Origin: Mesorhizobium escarrei
GTDB taxonomy: Bacteria > Pseudomonadota > Alphaproteobacteria > Rhizobiales > Rhizobiaceae
Direction of reading: 5' to 3'
NCBI RefSeq assembly: GCF_935825525.1
Contig: NZ_CAKXZT010000132.1
Span: 64,564 to 128,563 of the forward strand
DNA length: 64,000 nt
Positions 15,846 to 24,988 of the stretch are shown in pieces (the stretch's first letter is position 1; every line of letters starts with the position of its first letter). The translations under genes were made by a program, and so were the position numbers. The notes below the pieces were generated by a model, which did no database searches, was not told the DNA's origin, and saw nothing but the letters and a program-made list of their open reading frames with translations.

Positions 15846-18800
15846 ATGAACATCCAGCCGAAACACACTGAGCCGCTGATCCTGTCAGGCCGCGACGTGA
15901 CCGCTGTGCTCGGGCCGACCAACACCGGCAAGACCCATCTCGCCATCGAGCGCATGGTGGCGCATGAAAGCGGCATTATCGGCCTGCCGCTCAGGCTGCT
16001 CGCCCGCGAAGTTTATTCACGCGTCTGCGAGAAGGTCGGCGCTCACAAGGTGGCGCTCATCACCGGTGAGGAGAAGATCCAGCCCGAAGGCGCCAGATAT
16101 TCGGTCTGCACCGTCGAAGCCATGCCGCGCGAGACCGACGCCGCCTTCGTTGCTGTCGATGAGGTCCAACTGGCCGGCGATCTCGAGCGCGGCCACATCT
16201 TCACCGACCGCATTCTGCACCTGCGCGGCCGCCAGGAGACGCTGCTGCTCGGCGCAGCGACCATGCACGGCATCCTCCAGCGCCTGCTGAAGGGGGTTTC
16301 GGTGGTGACGCGGCCACGGCTGTCGCATCTCGCCTATGCCGGCTCGAAGAAGCTCACCCGCCTGCCGCGACGTACGGCGATCGTCGCCTTCTCCGCCGAC
16401 GAGGTCTATGCCATCGCCGAACTGATCCGCCGCCAGCAGGGCGGTGCGGCAGTCGTGCTCGGCGCGCTATCGCCGCGCACCCGCAACGCGCAGGTGGAGC
16501 TGTTCCAGTCGGGTGATGTCGATTATCTGATCGCCACCGATGCGATCGGCATGGGCCTTAACCTCGATCTCGATCATGTCGCCTTCGCCCAGAACCGCAA
16601 GTTCGACGGCTACCAGTATCGCAACCTGACGGCGGCCGAGCTCGGCCAGATCGCCGGCCGCGCCGGCCGCCACTTGCGCGACGGAACCTTCGGCGTCACC
16701 GGTCAGGTCGATCCGCTGGACGAGGAACTGGTCAAGAAGATCGAAGCGCATGATTTCGACCCGGTGAAGGTGCTGCAGTGGCGCACCGCGCGTTTCGATT
16801 TCGCCAGCCTCGACGCGCTGAAGCGCTCGATCGAGACCAACGCGCCGGTTGAAGGCCTGACGCGCGCGCTGCCGGCGGTGGATGCGCAGGCGCTCGAGCA
16901 TCTGTCCCGCGACGAGGACATCCGGGCGCTTGCCACCGACGCCAGGCGCGTGGCGCTGTTGTGGGAGGCCTGCGCCCTTCCCGATTACAGGAAGATCGCC
17001 CCGGCTCAGCATGCCGACCTGATCGCCTCGATCTACATGGACCTTGCCAGGCATGGCCATGTCGACGAGAATTACATGGCCGAGCAGGTGCGCCGTGCCG
17101 ACACCACCGAGGGCGACATCGACACGCTGTCGCACCGGATCGCCCAGATCCGCACCTGGACTTTCGTTTCCAACCGGCCCGGCTGGCTGGCCGATCAGGC
17201 ACACTGGCAGGAAAAGACGCGCGAAATCGAAGACAGATTGTCGGATGCGCTGCATGAGCGGTTGACGAAACGCTTCGTAGACCGCAGGACTTCCGTCCTC
17301 ATGCGGCGCCTTAGAGAAAATACCATGCCTGAAGCCGAAATCAGCCCAACCGGAACCGTCCTCGTCGAAGGCCATCATGTCGGCGAGTTGCAGGGGTTCC
17401 GCTTCACCGCCGACCAGAGCGCTGGCGGCGAGGACGCCAAGGCGGTGCGCACAGCAGCCCAGAAGGCGCTTGCAGCCGAATTCGAGGCGCGGGCCGAACG
17501 CTTCGGCGCCTCGGCCAATGGCGACATCGCGCTCGGCTCCGACGGCACGCTGCGCTGGATCGGCGCGCCTATCGGTACGCTGGTCGCAGGCGACGAGCCG
17601 TTGAAGCCGCGCCTGGTGCTGCTGGCCGACGAGCAGCTCACCGGTCCCGCCCGCGACAAGGTCGCGGCGCGCGCCGAGCGCTTCGTCAATTTCCAGATCG
17701 AGTCGCTGCTGAAGCCGCTGGTCGACCTCAAGAACGCCGAGCAGATCACCGGCATCGGCCGCGGCATCGCCTTCCAGCTCGTCGAGAATTTCGGCCTCAT
17801 CAACCGCCGCGACATCGCCGAGGAGATGAAGTCGCTCGACCAGGAAGGCCGCGCCGCCCTTCGCCGGCTCGGCGTGCGCTTCGGCGCCTACCACATCTTC
17901 GTGCCGGCGCTGATCAAGCCGGCCCCGGCCGGACTGGTGACGCTGTTGTGGGCGCTGCAGAACGACGGCAAGGACAAGCCCGGCTTTGGCGACGTGGTTC
18001 ACGCGCTGGCCTCCGGCCGCACCTCGGTGGTCATCGATCCCACCTTCGACAAGACCTTCTACAAGCTGGCCGGCTACCGTAATCTCGGCCGTCGCGCGGT
18101 GCGCGTCGACATCCTTGAACGATTGGCCGACCTGATCCGGCCCGCGACCAACTGGAAGCCGGGCCTCGGCCAGCGCCCCGACGGCGCCTATGACGGTCAG
18201 TCCTTCATGGTGACGCCGCCGATGATGTCGATCCTCGGCGCCACGGCCGACGACATGGAAGAGATTCTGAAAGGCCTCGGCTACCGGGCCGAGCCGAAGC
18301 CGGCGGTCGAGGTGAGGGCGCGGATCGAGGCACAGGACAATGCCGCGCGTGAAGCCGCCGCGGCCAAGCAGGCGGCAGAGGCACAAGCCGAGCAGGCCAA
18401 GGCGGAAGCGGCGATTGCGGACGCAGCCGCCGAGGCGCCGGCCGACAGTTCTGAGCCGGATGCAGTGGCAGAAGCCACGACCGAAGCTCCCGCCGACCCC
18501 ACCACCGGAGCGGCAGCCGAGCCCGCCACGGGAGAGCAGCCCGAAGTTGCAGCCGAAATCACGCAAGAGATTCCGTCTACAACGGAAGCGGTCGATGACA
18601 GCGCTGCTGCCGAAGGCGCCGACGCCCTCACCTCCGCATCGATGGCGGAGGTCGCGGCCCGAAGCGACGCGGGTGAGGGTGTTGGCGCCGACAATGCAGA
18701 TAGGGCTGATAGCGCCGACGCTCCCCCGACCCGGGCGCTACGCGCCGACCCTCCCCACGAGGGGGAGAGTGAGGCCAGCGGGCCCGCCGCAGAGGCCGAA

Positions 18801-19283
18801 GAACCAAAACCCATCCTTTTGTGGCGGCAGGGCCGCTTCGACCAGCGCCCACGCCACCGCCACCACGACAACCGGCCCCGTGAGAGGGACAATCGCCCGC
18901 GCAGCGGACAAGTCACGCGCGATGGCCGCAGCAACGCGCCGGCAGAGGCCGGGCAGCAGGCCGGCGCTCCAGGCGGCCGGCCAGCCCGTGAAGGACGCCG
19001 CGACGGCGACGGCGCCGGCAAACCGCGCTTCGACCGCGGCAAGTTCAAGCCCAAGCCCCAGGGCGAGGCAGGGGAACGGCGCGACGGCAAGCCGCAAGGC
19101 GAGCGTCCCGATCGTCGCGAAAGCCGGCCCGACTGGAAAGGCGGCAGGCCGGACGGCAAGGGTGGCGCGCCTGGTGGAAAGCCCGCGTTCCAGCCGAAGC
19201 CTCGCGAGGAGCGTCCGGTGCGCTTCGACCCGGATTCCCCCTTCGCCAAGCTCGCCGCGTTGCGCGACCAGCTGAAGAAGTAA
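15846..19283 (+). CDS. Suv3-like superfamily 2 helicase with long low-complexity C-terminus
   Basis: Predicted ATP-dependent RNA/DNA helicase of about 1145 residues, related to mitochondrial SUV3. Motif I is GPTNTGKT near residue 23 and motif II is VAVDEVQLAGD. Motif VI is GQIAGRAGRHL, and an SUV3-type C-terminal helical region follows to about residue 830. The last 300 residues are Ala/Glu-rich and then Arg/Gly/Asp/Lys-rich (DRGKFKPKP, ERRDGKPQGERPDRRE), a typical RNA-binding tail. Within it lies a palindromic repeat element read in frame (18625-18775). Next come an S4 RNA-binding gene, fdxA and carD, an order shared among Rhizobiales. The ATG at 15846 is preferred to an upstream GTG at 15771. 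Confidence 0.88.
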   Translation: MNIQPKHTEPLILSGRDVTAVLGPTNTGKTHLAIERMVAHESGIIGLPLRLLAREVYSRVCEKVGAHKVALITGEEKIQPEGARYSVCTVEAMPRETDAAFVAVDEVQLAGDLERGHIFTDRILHLRGRQETLLLGAATMHGILQRLLKGVSVVTRPRLSHLAYAGSKKLTRLPRRTAIVAFSADEVYAIAELIRRQQGGAAVVLGALSPRTRNAQVELFQSGDVDYLIATDAIGMGLNLDLDHVAFAQNRKFDGYQYRNLTAAELGQIAGRAGRHLRDGTFGVTGQVDPLDEELVKKIEAHDFDPVKVLQWRTARFDFASLDALKRSIETNAPVEGLTRALPAVDAQALEHLSRDEDIRALATDARRVALLWEACALPDYRKIAPAQHADLIASIYMDLARHGHVDENYMAEQVRRADTTEGDIDTLSHRIAQIRTWTFVSNRPGWLADQAHWQEKTREIEDRLSDALHERLTKRFVDRRTSVLMRRLRENTMPEAEISPTGTVLVEGHHVGELQGFRFTADQSAGGEDAKAVRTAAQKALAAEFEARAERFGASANGDIALGSDGTLRWIGAPIGTLVAGDEPLKPRLVLLADEQLTGPARDKVAARAERFVNFQIESLLKPLVDLKNAEQITGIGRGIAFQLVENFGLINRRDIAEEMKSLDQEGRAALRRLGVRFGAYHIFVPALIKPAPAGLVTLLWALQNDGKDKPGFGDVVHALASGRTSVVIDPTFDKTFYKLAGYRNLGRRAVRVDILERLADLIRPATNWKPGLGQRPDGAYDGQSFMVTPPMMSILGATADDMEEILKGLGYRAEPKPAVEVRARIEAQDNAAREAAAAKQAAEAQAEQAKAEAAIADAAAEAPADSSEPDAVAEATTEAPADPTTGAAAEPATGEQPEVAAEITQEIPSTTEAVDDSAAAEGADALTSASMAEVAARSDAGEGVGADNADRADSADAPPTRALRADPPHEGESEASGPAAEAEEPKPILLWRQGRFDQRPRHRHHDNRPRERDNRPRSGQVTRDGRSNAPAEAGQQAGAPGGRPAREGRRDGDGAGKPRFDRGKFKPKPQGEAGERRDGKPQGERPDRRESRPDWKGGRPDGKGGAPGGKPAFQPKPREERPVRFDPDSPFAKLAALRDQLKK
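18625..18775 (+). repeat. Palindromic repeat sequence inside the helicase coding region
   Basis: Two adjoining palindromes. The first is CCCTCAC (18625-18631) with GTGAGGG (18673-18679), enclosing CTCCGC/GCGGAG. The second, at 18720-18770, contains GCGCTACGCGCCGACCCT followed by CTCCCC/GGGGAG. The second shares the core GCGCT(W)CGCGCCGACCCTC with the intergenic repeat upstream of serA (40021-40070, opposite strand). Here it is translated in frame as TRALRADPPHEGE; the intergenic copy would read TPALRADPPLKGE in the same frame. Confidence 0.8.
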
Positions 19284-19297
19284 GTTCGTTCGTTCCG

Positions 19298-19684
19298 ATG
19301 GTCGCCGAAGGCCGCCAGCGCATCGACAAATGGCTGTTCTTTTCGCGTGCGGTGAAATCGCGCTCGCTGGCAGCGAAGCTGGTGGTGGCCGGACGCGTTC
19401 GCATCAATCGCGACAAAGCAGCGCAGGCCTCCGATCTGGTCCGCGCCGGCGACGTCCTGACCATCACTCTCGAGCGGCGCATCTTCGTCTGGAAGGTGCT
19501 CGGCACCGGGAGCCGGCGCGGTCCCGCCGAGGAAGCGCGCCTGCTCTACGAGGATATCTCGCCACCGCCTACGCCAAAGGGCGAGGCCGTTCGCGACGCG
19601 ATCCCCGCACTGCGCGATGCCGGCAGCGGCCGCCCGACCAAGAAGGAACGCCGGGAGACCGACCGGCTGCTCGGCGACGACTGA
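19298..19684 (+). CDS. S4-domain RNA-binding protein (Hsp15/HslR-like)
   Basis: Small RNA-binding protein of 128 residues. The S4 fold spans residues 7-60 (QRIDKWLFFSRAVKSRSLAAKLVVAGRVRINR and AGDVLTITL). It is followed by a charged tail ending KKERRETDRLLGDD, typical of the HslR family, whose members act on stalled 50S subunits. It starts 14 nt after the helicase stop and is co-transcribed with it. No Shine-Dalgarno is obvious, so translation may be coupled. The function in rhizobia is inferred from the family only. Confidence 0.92.
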   Translation: MVAEGRQRIDKWLFFSRAVKSRSLAAKLVVAGRVRINRDKAAQASDLVRAGDVLTITLERRIFVWKVLGTGSRRGPAEEARLLYEDISPPPTPKGEAVRDAIPALRDAGSGRPTKKERRETDRLLGDD

Positions 19685-19805
19685 CGCATAATCGGCTTTC
19701 GTCGCATCGCCGGCTGGAAATCCATTCCGGAAACACCGGTATCGCGCGCAATGGCTGCCCTTGCAAGCGGCGGGCAAAGACGTTACCTCACCAAAAAAGC
19801 CTGCC

Positions 19806-19882
19806 GCATCGGGGAAACACGATGCGTGGATTCACAGTGTTAGAGCGTACCTTATGCGTCCGTTTGGACGCACGTCGCCCTG
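19806..19882. repeat. RIME-like palindromic element, partial
   Basis: Ends GCATC/GATGC (19806-19825) are left from a shrunken first palindrome. The second palindrome is intact: AGCG...TGCGTCC-gttt-GGACGCA...CG (about 19841-19882). Related full copies lie at 20255, 26577, 36914 and 62207. Confidence 0.7.
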
Positions 19883-19910
19883 ATAAAACGGGACGTCCCG
19901 GAGCCGACTG

Positions 19911-20249
19911 ATGACCTATGTCGTGACCGATAATTGCATAAAATGCAAATACATGGACTGCATCGAGGTCTGTCCGGTCGACTGTTTCTATGAGGGCGAG
20001 AACATGCTCGTCATCCATCCCGACGAGTGCATCGACTGTGGCGTCTGCGAACCGGAATGCCCGGCCGACGCGATCAAGCCGGACACCGAGCCAGGGCTCG
20101 ACAAATGGCTGCAGATCAACACCGAATACGCCGATAAATGGCCCAACATCACCGCCAAGAAGGAGCCTCCGGCCGACGCCAAATCCTTCGATGGCGAGGC
20201 CGGCAAGTTCGAAAAATATTTCTCCCCCGAGCCCGGCCAGGGCGACTAG
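19911..20249 (+). CDS. fdxA: Seven-iron ferredoxin FdxA
   Basis: Electron carrier of 112 residues with one 3Fe-4S and one 4Fe-4S cluster. The first motif, CIKCKYMDCIEVCPVDC, keeps the spacing for the 3Fe-4S site and the distal cysteine. The second, CIDCGVCEPECP, is a full CxxCxxC...CP for the 4Fe-4S site. The C-terminal extension (ITAKKEPPADAKSFDGEAGKFEKYF) is characteristic of alphaproteobacterial FdxA. It lies between two RIME-like repeats, downstream of the S4 gene and upstream of carD, a widely kept order in Rhizobiales. Confidence 0.96.
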   Translation: MTYVVTDNCIKCKYMDCIEVCPVDCFYEGENMLVIHPDECIDCGVCEPECPADAIKPDTEPGLDKWLQINTEYADKWPNITAKKEPPADAKSFDGEAGKFEKYFSPEPGQGD

Positions 20250-20254
20250 CGCCC

Positions 20255-20357
20255 TGACCCCGAAATCGGGACCGATTTTCGGAAGGACTATGCGCAAGAT
20301 CAAAGCGTCACAGCGTCCCCCTTGCGCGTCCAAAACGGGCGCGTGGCACCGTAATGG
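20255..20357. repeat. RIME-like palindromic element, full copy
   Basis: First palindrome CCGAAATCGG (20260-20269) with CCGATTTTCGG (20272-20282), then TGCGCAAGATCAAAGCG, then CAGCGTCC...GCGCGTCC-aaaac-GGGCGCG...CACCGTA. It begins 6 nt after the fdxA stop and could act as its transcript end. The two-palindrome design of about 105 bp matches rhizobial intergenic mosaic elements. Confidence 0.75.
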
Positions 20358-20458
20358 CGACGCCGGTTTGATCGGCATGACGCGTCATGATAGGCACCGC
20401 GCGTTAACTGCCTCGACAGGCGGAGATCGCGCTTGACCTTCGCGCGTGCAGCAAAACC

Positions 20459-20487
20459 TTGATTCTTCCGACTTTTTGTGCTATATC
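20459..20487 (+). promoter_or_regulatory. Sigma-70-type promoter candidate for carD
   Basis: TTGATT (20459-20464), 17-bp spacer, TATATC (20482-20487). This is the best housekeeping-type promoter match in the region and lies in an AT-richer stretch. It implies an untranslated leader of roughly 220 nt. Confidence 0.5.
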
Positions 20488-20649
20488 AACCAAACATGCC
20501 GGTGACACAACGTCGATTTATGGCGCAAACGCCCCAAATCACTGAAAGGTGAATTTCTCAATCCGGACCAGAGTGATCTGGGCAGGCAGTCGCAACTATG
20601 CGGTTTGCCGACCTCGGCTTTTCCGGTGGGTTCGTCGTTGTGCGGCTAA

Positions 20650-20667
20650 CGATCGGTTAACCGATCG
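20650..20667. promoter_or_regulatory. Perfect 18-bp palindrome in the carD leader
   Basis: CGATCGGTTAACCGATCG is exactly self-complementary and lies 52 bp upstream of the carD ATG. Together with the preceding CTAA it also reads CTAA-N7-TTAACC, one base from a CtrA site. It could be an operator or an RNA hairpin. Confidence 0.6.
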
Positions 20668-20719
20668 CGCGAGTTCGGCCGGCAGAATGCCGGTACCACA
20701 CCAAGGAGTTCATGGCGTA

Positions 20720-21301
20720 ATGGCAACTATCACCCCGCAGAAGAAATCCAGCGCAGCGCGTCACGGTTTTAAGACCGGCGAGTACATCGTCTATCCGGCG
20801 CATGGCGTCGGCCAGATCGTCTCGATCGACGAGCAGGAAGTTGCGGGCCACAAGCTGGAACTGTTCGTCATCGACTTCCAGAAGGACAAGATGCGTCTGA
20901 AGGTTCCGGTCGCCAAGGCGACTTCCATCGGCATGCGCAAGCTGTCGGAAGAGGATTACGTCGATCGCGCGCTGAAGGTCGTGCAGGGCCGCGCCCGCGT
21001 CAAGCGCACCATGTGGTCGCGCCGCGCCCAGGAATATGATGCGAAGATCAATTCCGGCGACCTGATCTCGATCTCGGAAGTGGTGCGCGACCTCTACCGC
21101 GCCGACAACCAGCCGGAGCAGTCCTATTCCGAGCGCCAGCTTTATGAGGCGGCACTCGACCGCATGGCGCGCGAGATCGCAGCCGTCAACCGCATGTCGG
21201 AAACCGAGGCGGTGCGCCTCATCGAGGTGAACCTCAACAAGGGTCCGAAGCGCGGCGCCAAGGCCGACAACGAAGAAGCCGAGCAGGAAGAAGCAGCCTG
21301 A
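20720..21301 (+). CDS. carD: CarD-family transcriptional regulator
   Basis: RNA polymerase-binding regulator of 193 residues that stabilises open promoter complexes. The N-terminal CarD/TRCF interaction domain (FKTGEYIVYPAHGVGQIVSIDEQEVAG, residues 15-75) is followed by the helical C-terminal DNA-binding domain. The last 20 residues are acidic (ADNEEAEQEEAA). The ATG at 20720 is chosen because it begins the conserved sequence. AAGGAG (20703-20708) precedes it, and a two-codon reading frame ATG-GCG-TAA at 20712 overlaps it in TAATGG. A strong terminator follows. Confidence 0.95.
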   Translation: MATITPQKKSSAARHGFKTGEYIVYPAHGVGQIVSIDEQEVAGHKLELFVIDFQKDKMRLKVPVAKATSIGMRKLSEEDYVDRALKVVQGRARVKRTMWSRRAQEYDAKINSGDLISISEVVRDLYRADNQPEQSYSERQLYEAALDRMAREIAAVNRMSETEAVRLIEVNLNKGPKRGAKADNEEAEQEEAA

Positions 21302-21324
21302 GCGCTTCTCGCCTTCGAATTTGG

Positions 21325-21353
21325 AAAAAACCCGGCCTCGCGCCGGGTTTTTT
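21325..21353 (+). terminator. Intrinsic terminator of carD
   Basis: Perfect 12-bp stem (AAAAAACCCGGC with GCCGGGTTTTTT) with a 5-nt loop, followed by GTTTTTT. Because the arm is flanked by A-runs it could also work for the converging ABC transporter operon. Confidence 0.92.
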
Positions 21354-21372
21354 GTTTTTTGGGATCGTCCCT

Positions 21373-21409
21373 CCAAAACCGCTACGCACAATTTGGGCGA
21401 CACGCCTTA
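21373..21409. repeat. Half copy of the ATGCATGTCG-type palindromic repeat
   Basis: CCAAAACCGCTACGCAC-aa-TTTGGGCGACACGCCTTA reads on the opposite strand as GGCGTGTCGCCCAAA...GCGGTTTTGG, matching the core of the repeats at 37121, 38222 and 50130. It overlaps the last codons of the ABC ATPase gene. Confidence 0.55.
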
Positions 21410-22180
21410 ACCTTCGCCGCCGGCTTGCTTCTCGCCCTCCTGCTTCAGCGTCGCGATAAACCGCTTGGTTCGCTGGCGCTCCGGATTGCTGAACAAAACA
21501 GCAGCGGGGCCTTTCTCGACGACGCTGCCGGCGTCGAGGAACACCACTTCCTGCGCGATTTTGGAGGCGAGGCGCAGATCATGCGTCGCCATCACCATGG
21601 TGGTGCCCTCGCTGGCGAGCTGGCCGAGCACGTCGACCACCTCCTGCGCCAGTTCCGGATCGAGCGCCGAGGTCGGCTCGTCGCACAGCAGCACTTTCGG
21701 CGATGGCGCCAGCGCCCGGGCGATCGCCACGCGTTGCTGCTGGCCGCCTGACAACGTCGCCGGCCAGGCGTCGGCCTTGTGCGCCATCCCCACTTTTTCG
21801 AGCAGAGCGAGCGCCCGCTCGCGCGCCCTCGCCGTCGGCCATTTCAACACCGTCACCAGCCCCTCCATGACGTTTTCGATCGCAGTGCGGTGTGGGAACA
21901 GCTGGAAATTCTGGAACACCATTCCGGTCTGCAGCCGCAGGCGCTGGATGGCCCTGCCGGGAACCTTGCCGCCGGGATGGAATTCGAGCGCGTCGTCGCC
22001 GATGCGCACCGTGCCCGAGGTCGGGATCTCGAGCAGGTTGATGCAGCGCAGAAGCGTGCTTTTCCCGCCGCCCGAGGGACCGACAAGGGCGGTGACGCTG
22101 CCTTCCTCGATGGTGACGGTCACGCCCTTCAGCACGAGATTGTCGCCGAAGCGCTTCTCGATGTCGGTGAGGCCGATCAT
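21407..22180 (-). CDS. Polar amino-acid ABC transporter, ATP-binding protein
   Basis: ATPase of the PAAT family (GlnQ/HisP/TcyN type), 257 residues. Walker A is GPSGGGKST (33-41), the signature is LSGGQQQRVAIARAL, Walker B is VLLCDEPTSALD, and the switch histidine is in MATHDLRLA. Its start codon overlaps the permease stop as ATGA, so translation is coupled. The stop lies within a palindromic repeat fragment. With the permease and binding protein it forms a three-gene operon, read binding protein, permease, ATPase. Confidence 0.95.
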   Translation of the reverse strand: MIGLTDIEKRFGDNLVLKGVTVTIEEGSVTALVGPSGGGKSTLLRCINLLEIPTSGTVRIGDDALEFHPGGKVPGRAIQRLRLQTGMVFQNFQLFPHRTAIENVMEGLVTVLKWPTARARERALALLEKVGMAHKADAWPATLSGGQQQRVAIARALAPSPKVLLCDEPTSALDPELAQEVVDVLGQLASEGTTMVMATHDLRLASKIAQEVVFLDAGSVVEKGPAAVLFSNPERQRTKRFIATLKQEGEKQAGGEG

Positions 22181-22857
22181 GAGCGCGCCTCCAGGAAACC
22201 GCCATAGCGGTTGAGCCGCTTTTCCAGGCGCGTCTGCAACGCCGACAGCACCGAGCTCAGCGCCAGATAGAGAGCCGCCGCCTCGACATAGAGGATCAGC
22301 GGCTCATAAGTGGTGGCGACGATGCGCTGCGCCGCCTGGAACATCTCCGGCACCGTGATGGCCGCGGCCAGCGATGTATCCTTGACCAGCGAGATGAAGG
22401 TGTTGGACAGCGGCGGCACCGCGACGCGGCCGGCCTGCGGCAGTATGGTGCGTCGCATCGCCTGGCCCCAGGTCATGCCGATCGAATAGGCCGCCTCCCA
22501 CTGCCCCTTCGGCACCGAGCCTATGACGGCACGGATGATTTCCGACGTATAGGCGCCGATATTGAGGGTGAAGCCGATTAACGCGGCTGAAAAGGCGTCG
22601 AGCAGGATGCCGACCGAGGGCAGGCCATAGAAGATCAGGAAGAGCTGCACCAGAAGCGGCGTGCCACGGAAGATCCAGACGTAGAAGCGGACCACGGCGA
22701 CCAGCGGCTTCGGGCCGAACAGCCGGACGAGCGCTGCGACCAGTCCTACGAAGAGACCGAATGCGAACGACAGCAGCGTTAGCGGCACCGTGAAGATCAG
22801 CGCCGCCCATAGCAGCGTGGGCAACGAATCCAGCATCAATTGCAGCCAGTGCGGCAC
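22177..22857 (-). CDS. Polar amino-acid ABC transporter, permease
   Basis: Inner-membrane permease of about 226 residues with at least four membrane helices. The HisMQ-type conserved loop (YTSEIIRAVIGSVPKGQWEAA) contacts the ATPase. I place the start at GTG 22857, preceded at 5 nt by AAGGAGGG; upstream in-frame starts have no such site and would precede it. Only one permease gene is present, so the channel should be a homodimer, as in cystine transporters. Confidence 0.93.
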   Translation of the reverse strand: MPHWLQLMLDSLPTLLWAALIFTVPLTLLSFAFGLFVGLVAALVRLFGPKPLVAVVRFYVWIFRGTPLLVQLFLIFYGLPSVGILLDAFSAALIGFTLNIGAYTSEIIRAVIGSVPKGQWEAAYSIGMTWGQAMRRTILPQAGRVAVPPLSNTFISLVKDTSLAAAITVPEMFQAAQRIVATTYEPLILYVEAAALYLALSSVLSALQTRLEKRLNRYGGFLEARS

Positions 22858-23016
22858 GAAAACCCTCCTTGCGAGATTGCCGCCCAAAATCGGCCCGGCA
22901 GCATCGAGGCGCGATCATACGGTCGTCATATCACGCGAAAAGCGGCGGCCGTCAAAGACAGCTCGCCGCGATACTTGCCATGCGGGCCGGCAACCGGCCC
23001 GCTCCGTGGAGTGCAT

Positions 23017-23790
23017 TTACTTCGAAACGTCCTGGCCGAAATAGGTGTCGGCGATCTTCTGGTAGGTGCCGTCGGCCTTGATGTCGGCCAGTGCCTGATT
23101 GATGGCGGCGACCAGTTCCGGATCGCCCTTGCGCACGAGCACGCCGGAATAGTCGGCGTTTTCTTCCTGCGCGGCGATCTTCACATTGGCGTCGGGCTTT
23201 TGCTTCTTGAAGTCGAGGAAGGACAGGCTGTCGTTGATGGTGGCGTCGGCGCGGCCGGTAAGAAGCAGCTGGATCGATTGGTCGAAACCATCGGTGCCGA
23301 CGAGCTCGGCGCCGTTCGTTTCGGCGAGTTTGCCGAAATTCGAAGTCAGCGACTGCGCCGCCTTCTTGCCCTTGAGGTCGGCAAAGCTCTTGATATCGGT
23401 ATTGTCGCCGCGCACGATCAGCACCGCCTTGGAAGCGATATAGGGATCGGAGAAATCATACTTGGCCTTGCGTTCCTCGGTGATGCCGACCTGGTTGATG
23501 ACGGCGTCATAGCGCTTGGCGTCGAGGCCGGCGATCAGCCCATCCCATTTGCCTTCGAGGAATTCGGCGTTGACGCCGAGGCGCTCGGCGATCGCCTTGG
23601 CAATCTCGACGTCGAAGCCGACCAGTGCGCCCGAGGCATCATGATAGGTGAAGGGGGCATAGGTACCTTCCGTCCCGACCTTGAAGACACCGGCCTGCTT
23701 GATCTGATCGAGATTGGCGCCGGCATGGCCTGATGTGCCTGCCAGTACCTGCAGTGTTGCGGCGACGATAAGCGATTTGAGCCATTTCAT
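23017..23790 (-). CDS. Polar amino-acid ABC transporter, periplasmic binding protein (cystine-type)
   Basis: Solute-binding protein (SBP_bac_3) of 257 residues with a signal peptide (LKSLIVAATLQVLAGTSGHA). The family signature is GTEGTYAPFTYHDASGALVGFDVEIAKAIA cut to its core GTEGTYAPF...GFDVEIA. The sequence VINQVGITEERKAKYDFSDPY is close to cystine-binding proteins of the TcyA/FliY type. Cystine or a related polar amino acid is therefore the best guess. It is the first gene of the operon and is separated from the permease by about 160 bp, so it may be expressed at a higher level. Confidence 0.92.
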   Translation of the reverse strand: MKWLKSLIVAATLQVLAGTSGHAGANLDQIKQAGVFKVGTEGTYAPFTYHDASGALVGFDVEIAKAIAERLGVNAEFLEGKWDGLIAGLDAKRYDAVINQVGITEERKAKYDFSDPYIASKAVLIVRGDNTDIKSFADLKGKKAAQSLTSNFGKLAETNGAELVGTDGFDQSIQLLLTGRADATINDSLSFLDFKKQKPDANVKIAAQEENADYSGVLVRKGDPELVAAINQALADIKADGTYQKIADTYFGQDVSK

Positions 23791-24122
23791 TTTTCTGTGA
23801 TCCCGTCATTGGCCGGCGTCCGGCGCATTTGTCAGCGCCGGAAACTGACAGATGTAGGCTGGCGAAATAAGGAATCAGATTTCAAAAATGAGACGCTTTC
23901 GGAATCCAATTCTCAAAACTACATTGAGTCACGCCAGCCGGCCGAGGAGCGACCGCCGCATCGAGCTTTCGGACAGTGCAATCCACGCGACATCAGCGGC
24001 GGAACCATTCGCGCGCATGGCACGTTTGTTGGCTGTTGTAGGGCGCGGCGTCGCCAATTCAACCACGATGCCAGCTCAGGGTCGAGCGATCGCACCGCAA
24101 CGCCCGGAACAGGGAGCGTGGC
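23791..24122. other. Divergent region between the ABC operon and rpoH2
   Basis: 332 bp without a gene. It contains the EcfG-type promoter for rpoH2 at 24001-24026 and an inverted repeat GGCGTCCGGCGC...GCGCCGGAA near 23814-23840 close to the ABC operon start. No other feature was recognised. Confidence 0.6.
24001..24026 (+). promoter_or_regulatory. EcfG/RpoE2-type general stress promoter of rpoH2
   Basis: GGAAC (24001-24005), 17-bp spacer, CGTT (24023-24026), 97 bp upstream of the rpoH2 ATG. This matches the general stress sigma factor consensus of rhizobia. In Sinorhizobium meliloti rpoH2 is a known RpoE2 target, which supports the call. Confidence 0.75.
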
Positions 24123-24986
<864 letters not shown>

Positions 24987-24988
24987 TC

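Larger units (their letters stand above)
20250..20719. other. fdxA-carD intergenic region with long carD leader
   Basis: 470 bp without a gene. In order it contains the RIME-like element, a sigma-70-type promoter candidate (20459-20487), and a leader of about 220 nt. The leader includes an 18-bp perfect palindrome (20650-20667) and the GGCCGGCAGAATGCCGG hairpin just before the ribosome-binding site. Confidence 0.65.

Noticed and set aside
16467..18566. Minus-strand open frame of 699 codons inside the helicase gene
   Set aside because: Antisense shadow of the helicase; Arg/Gly/Leu-rich with no domain.
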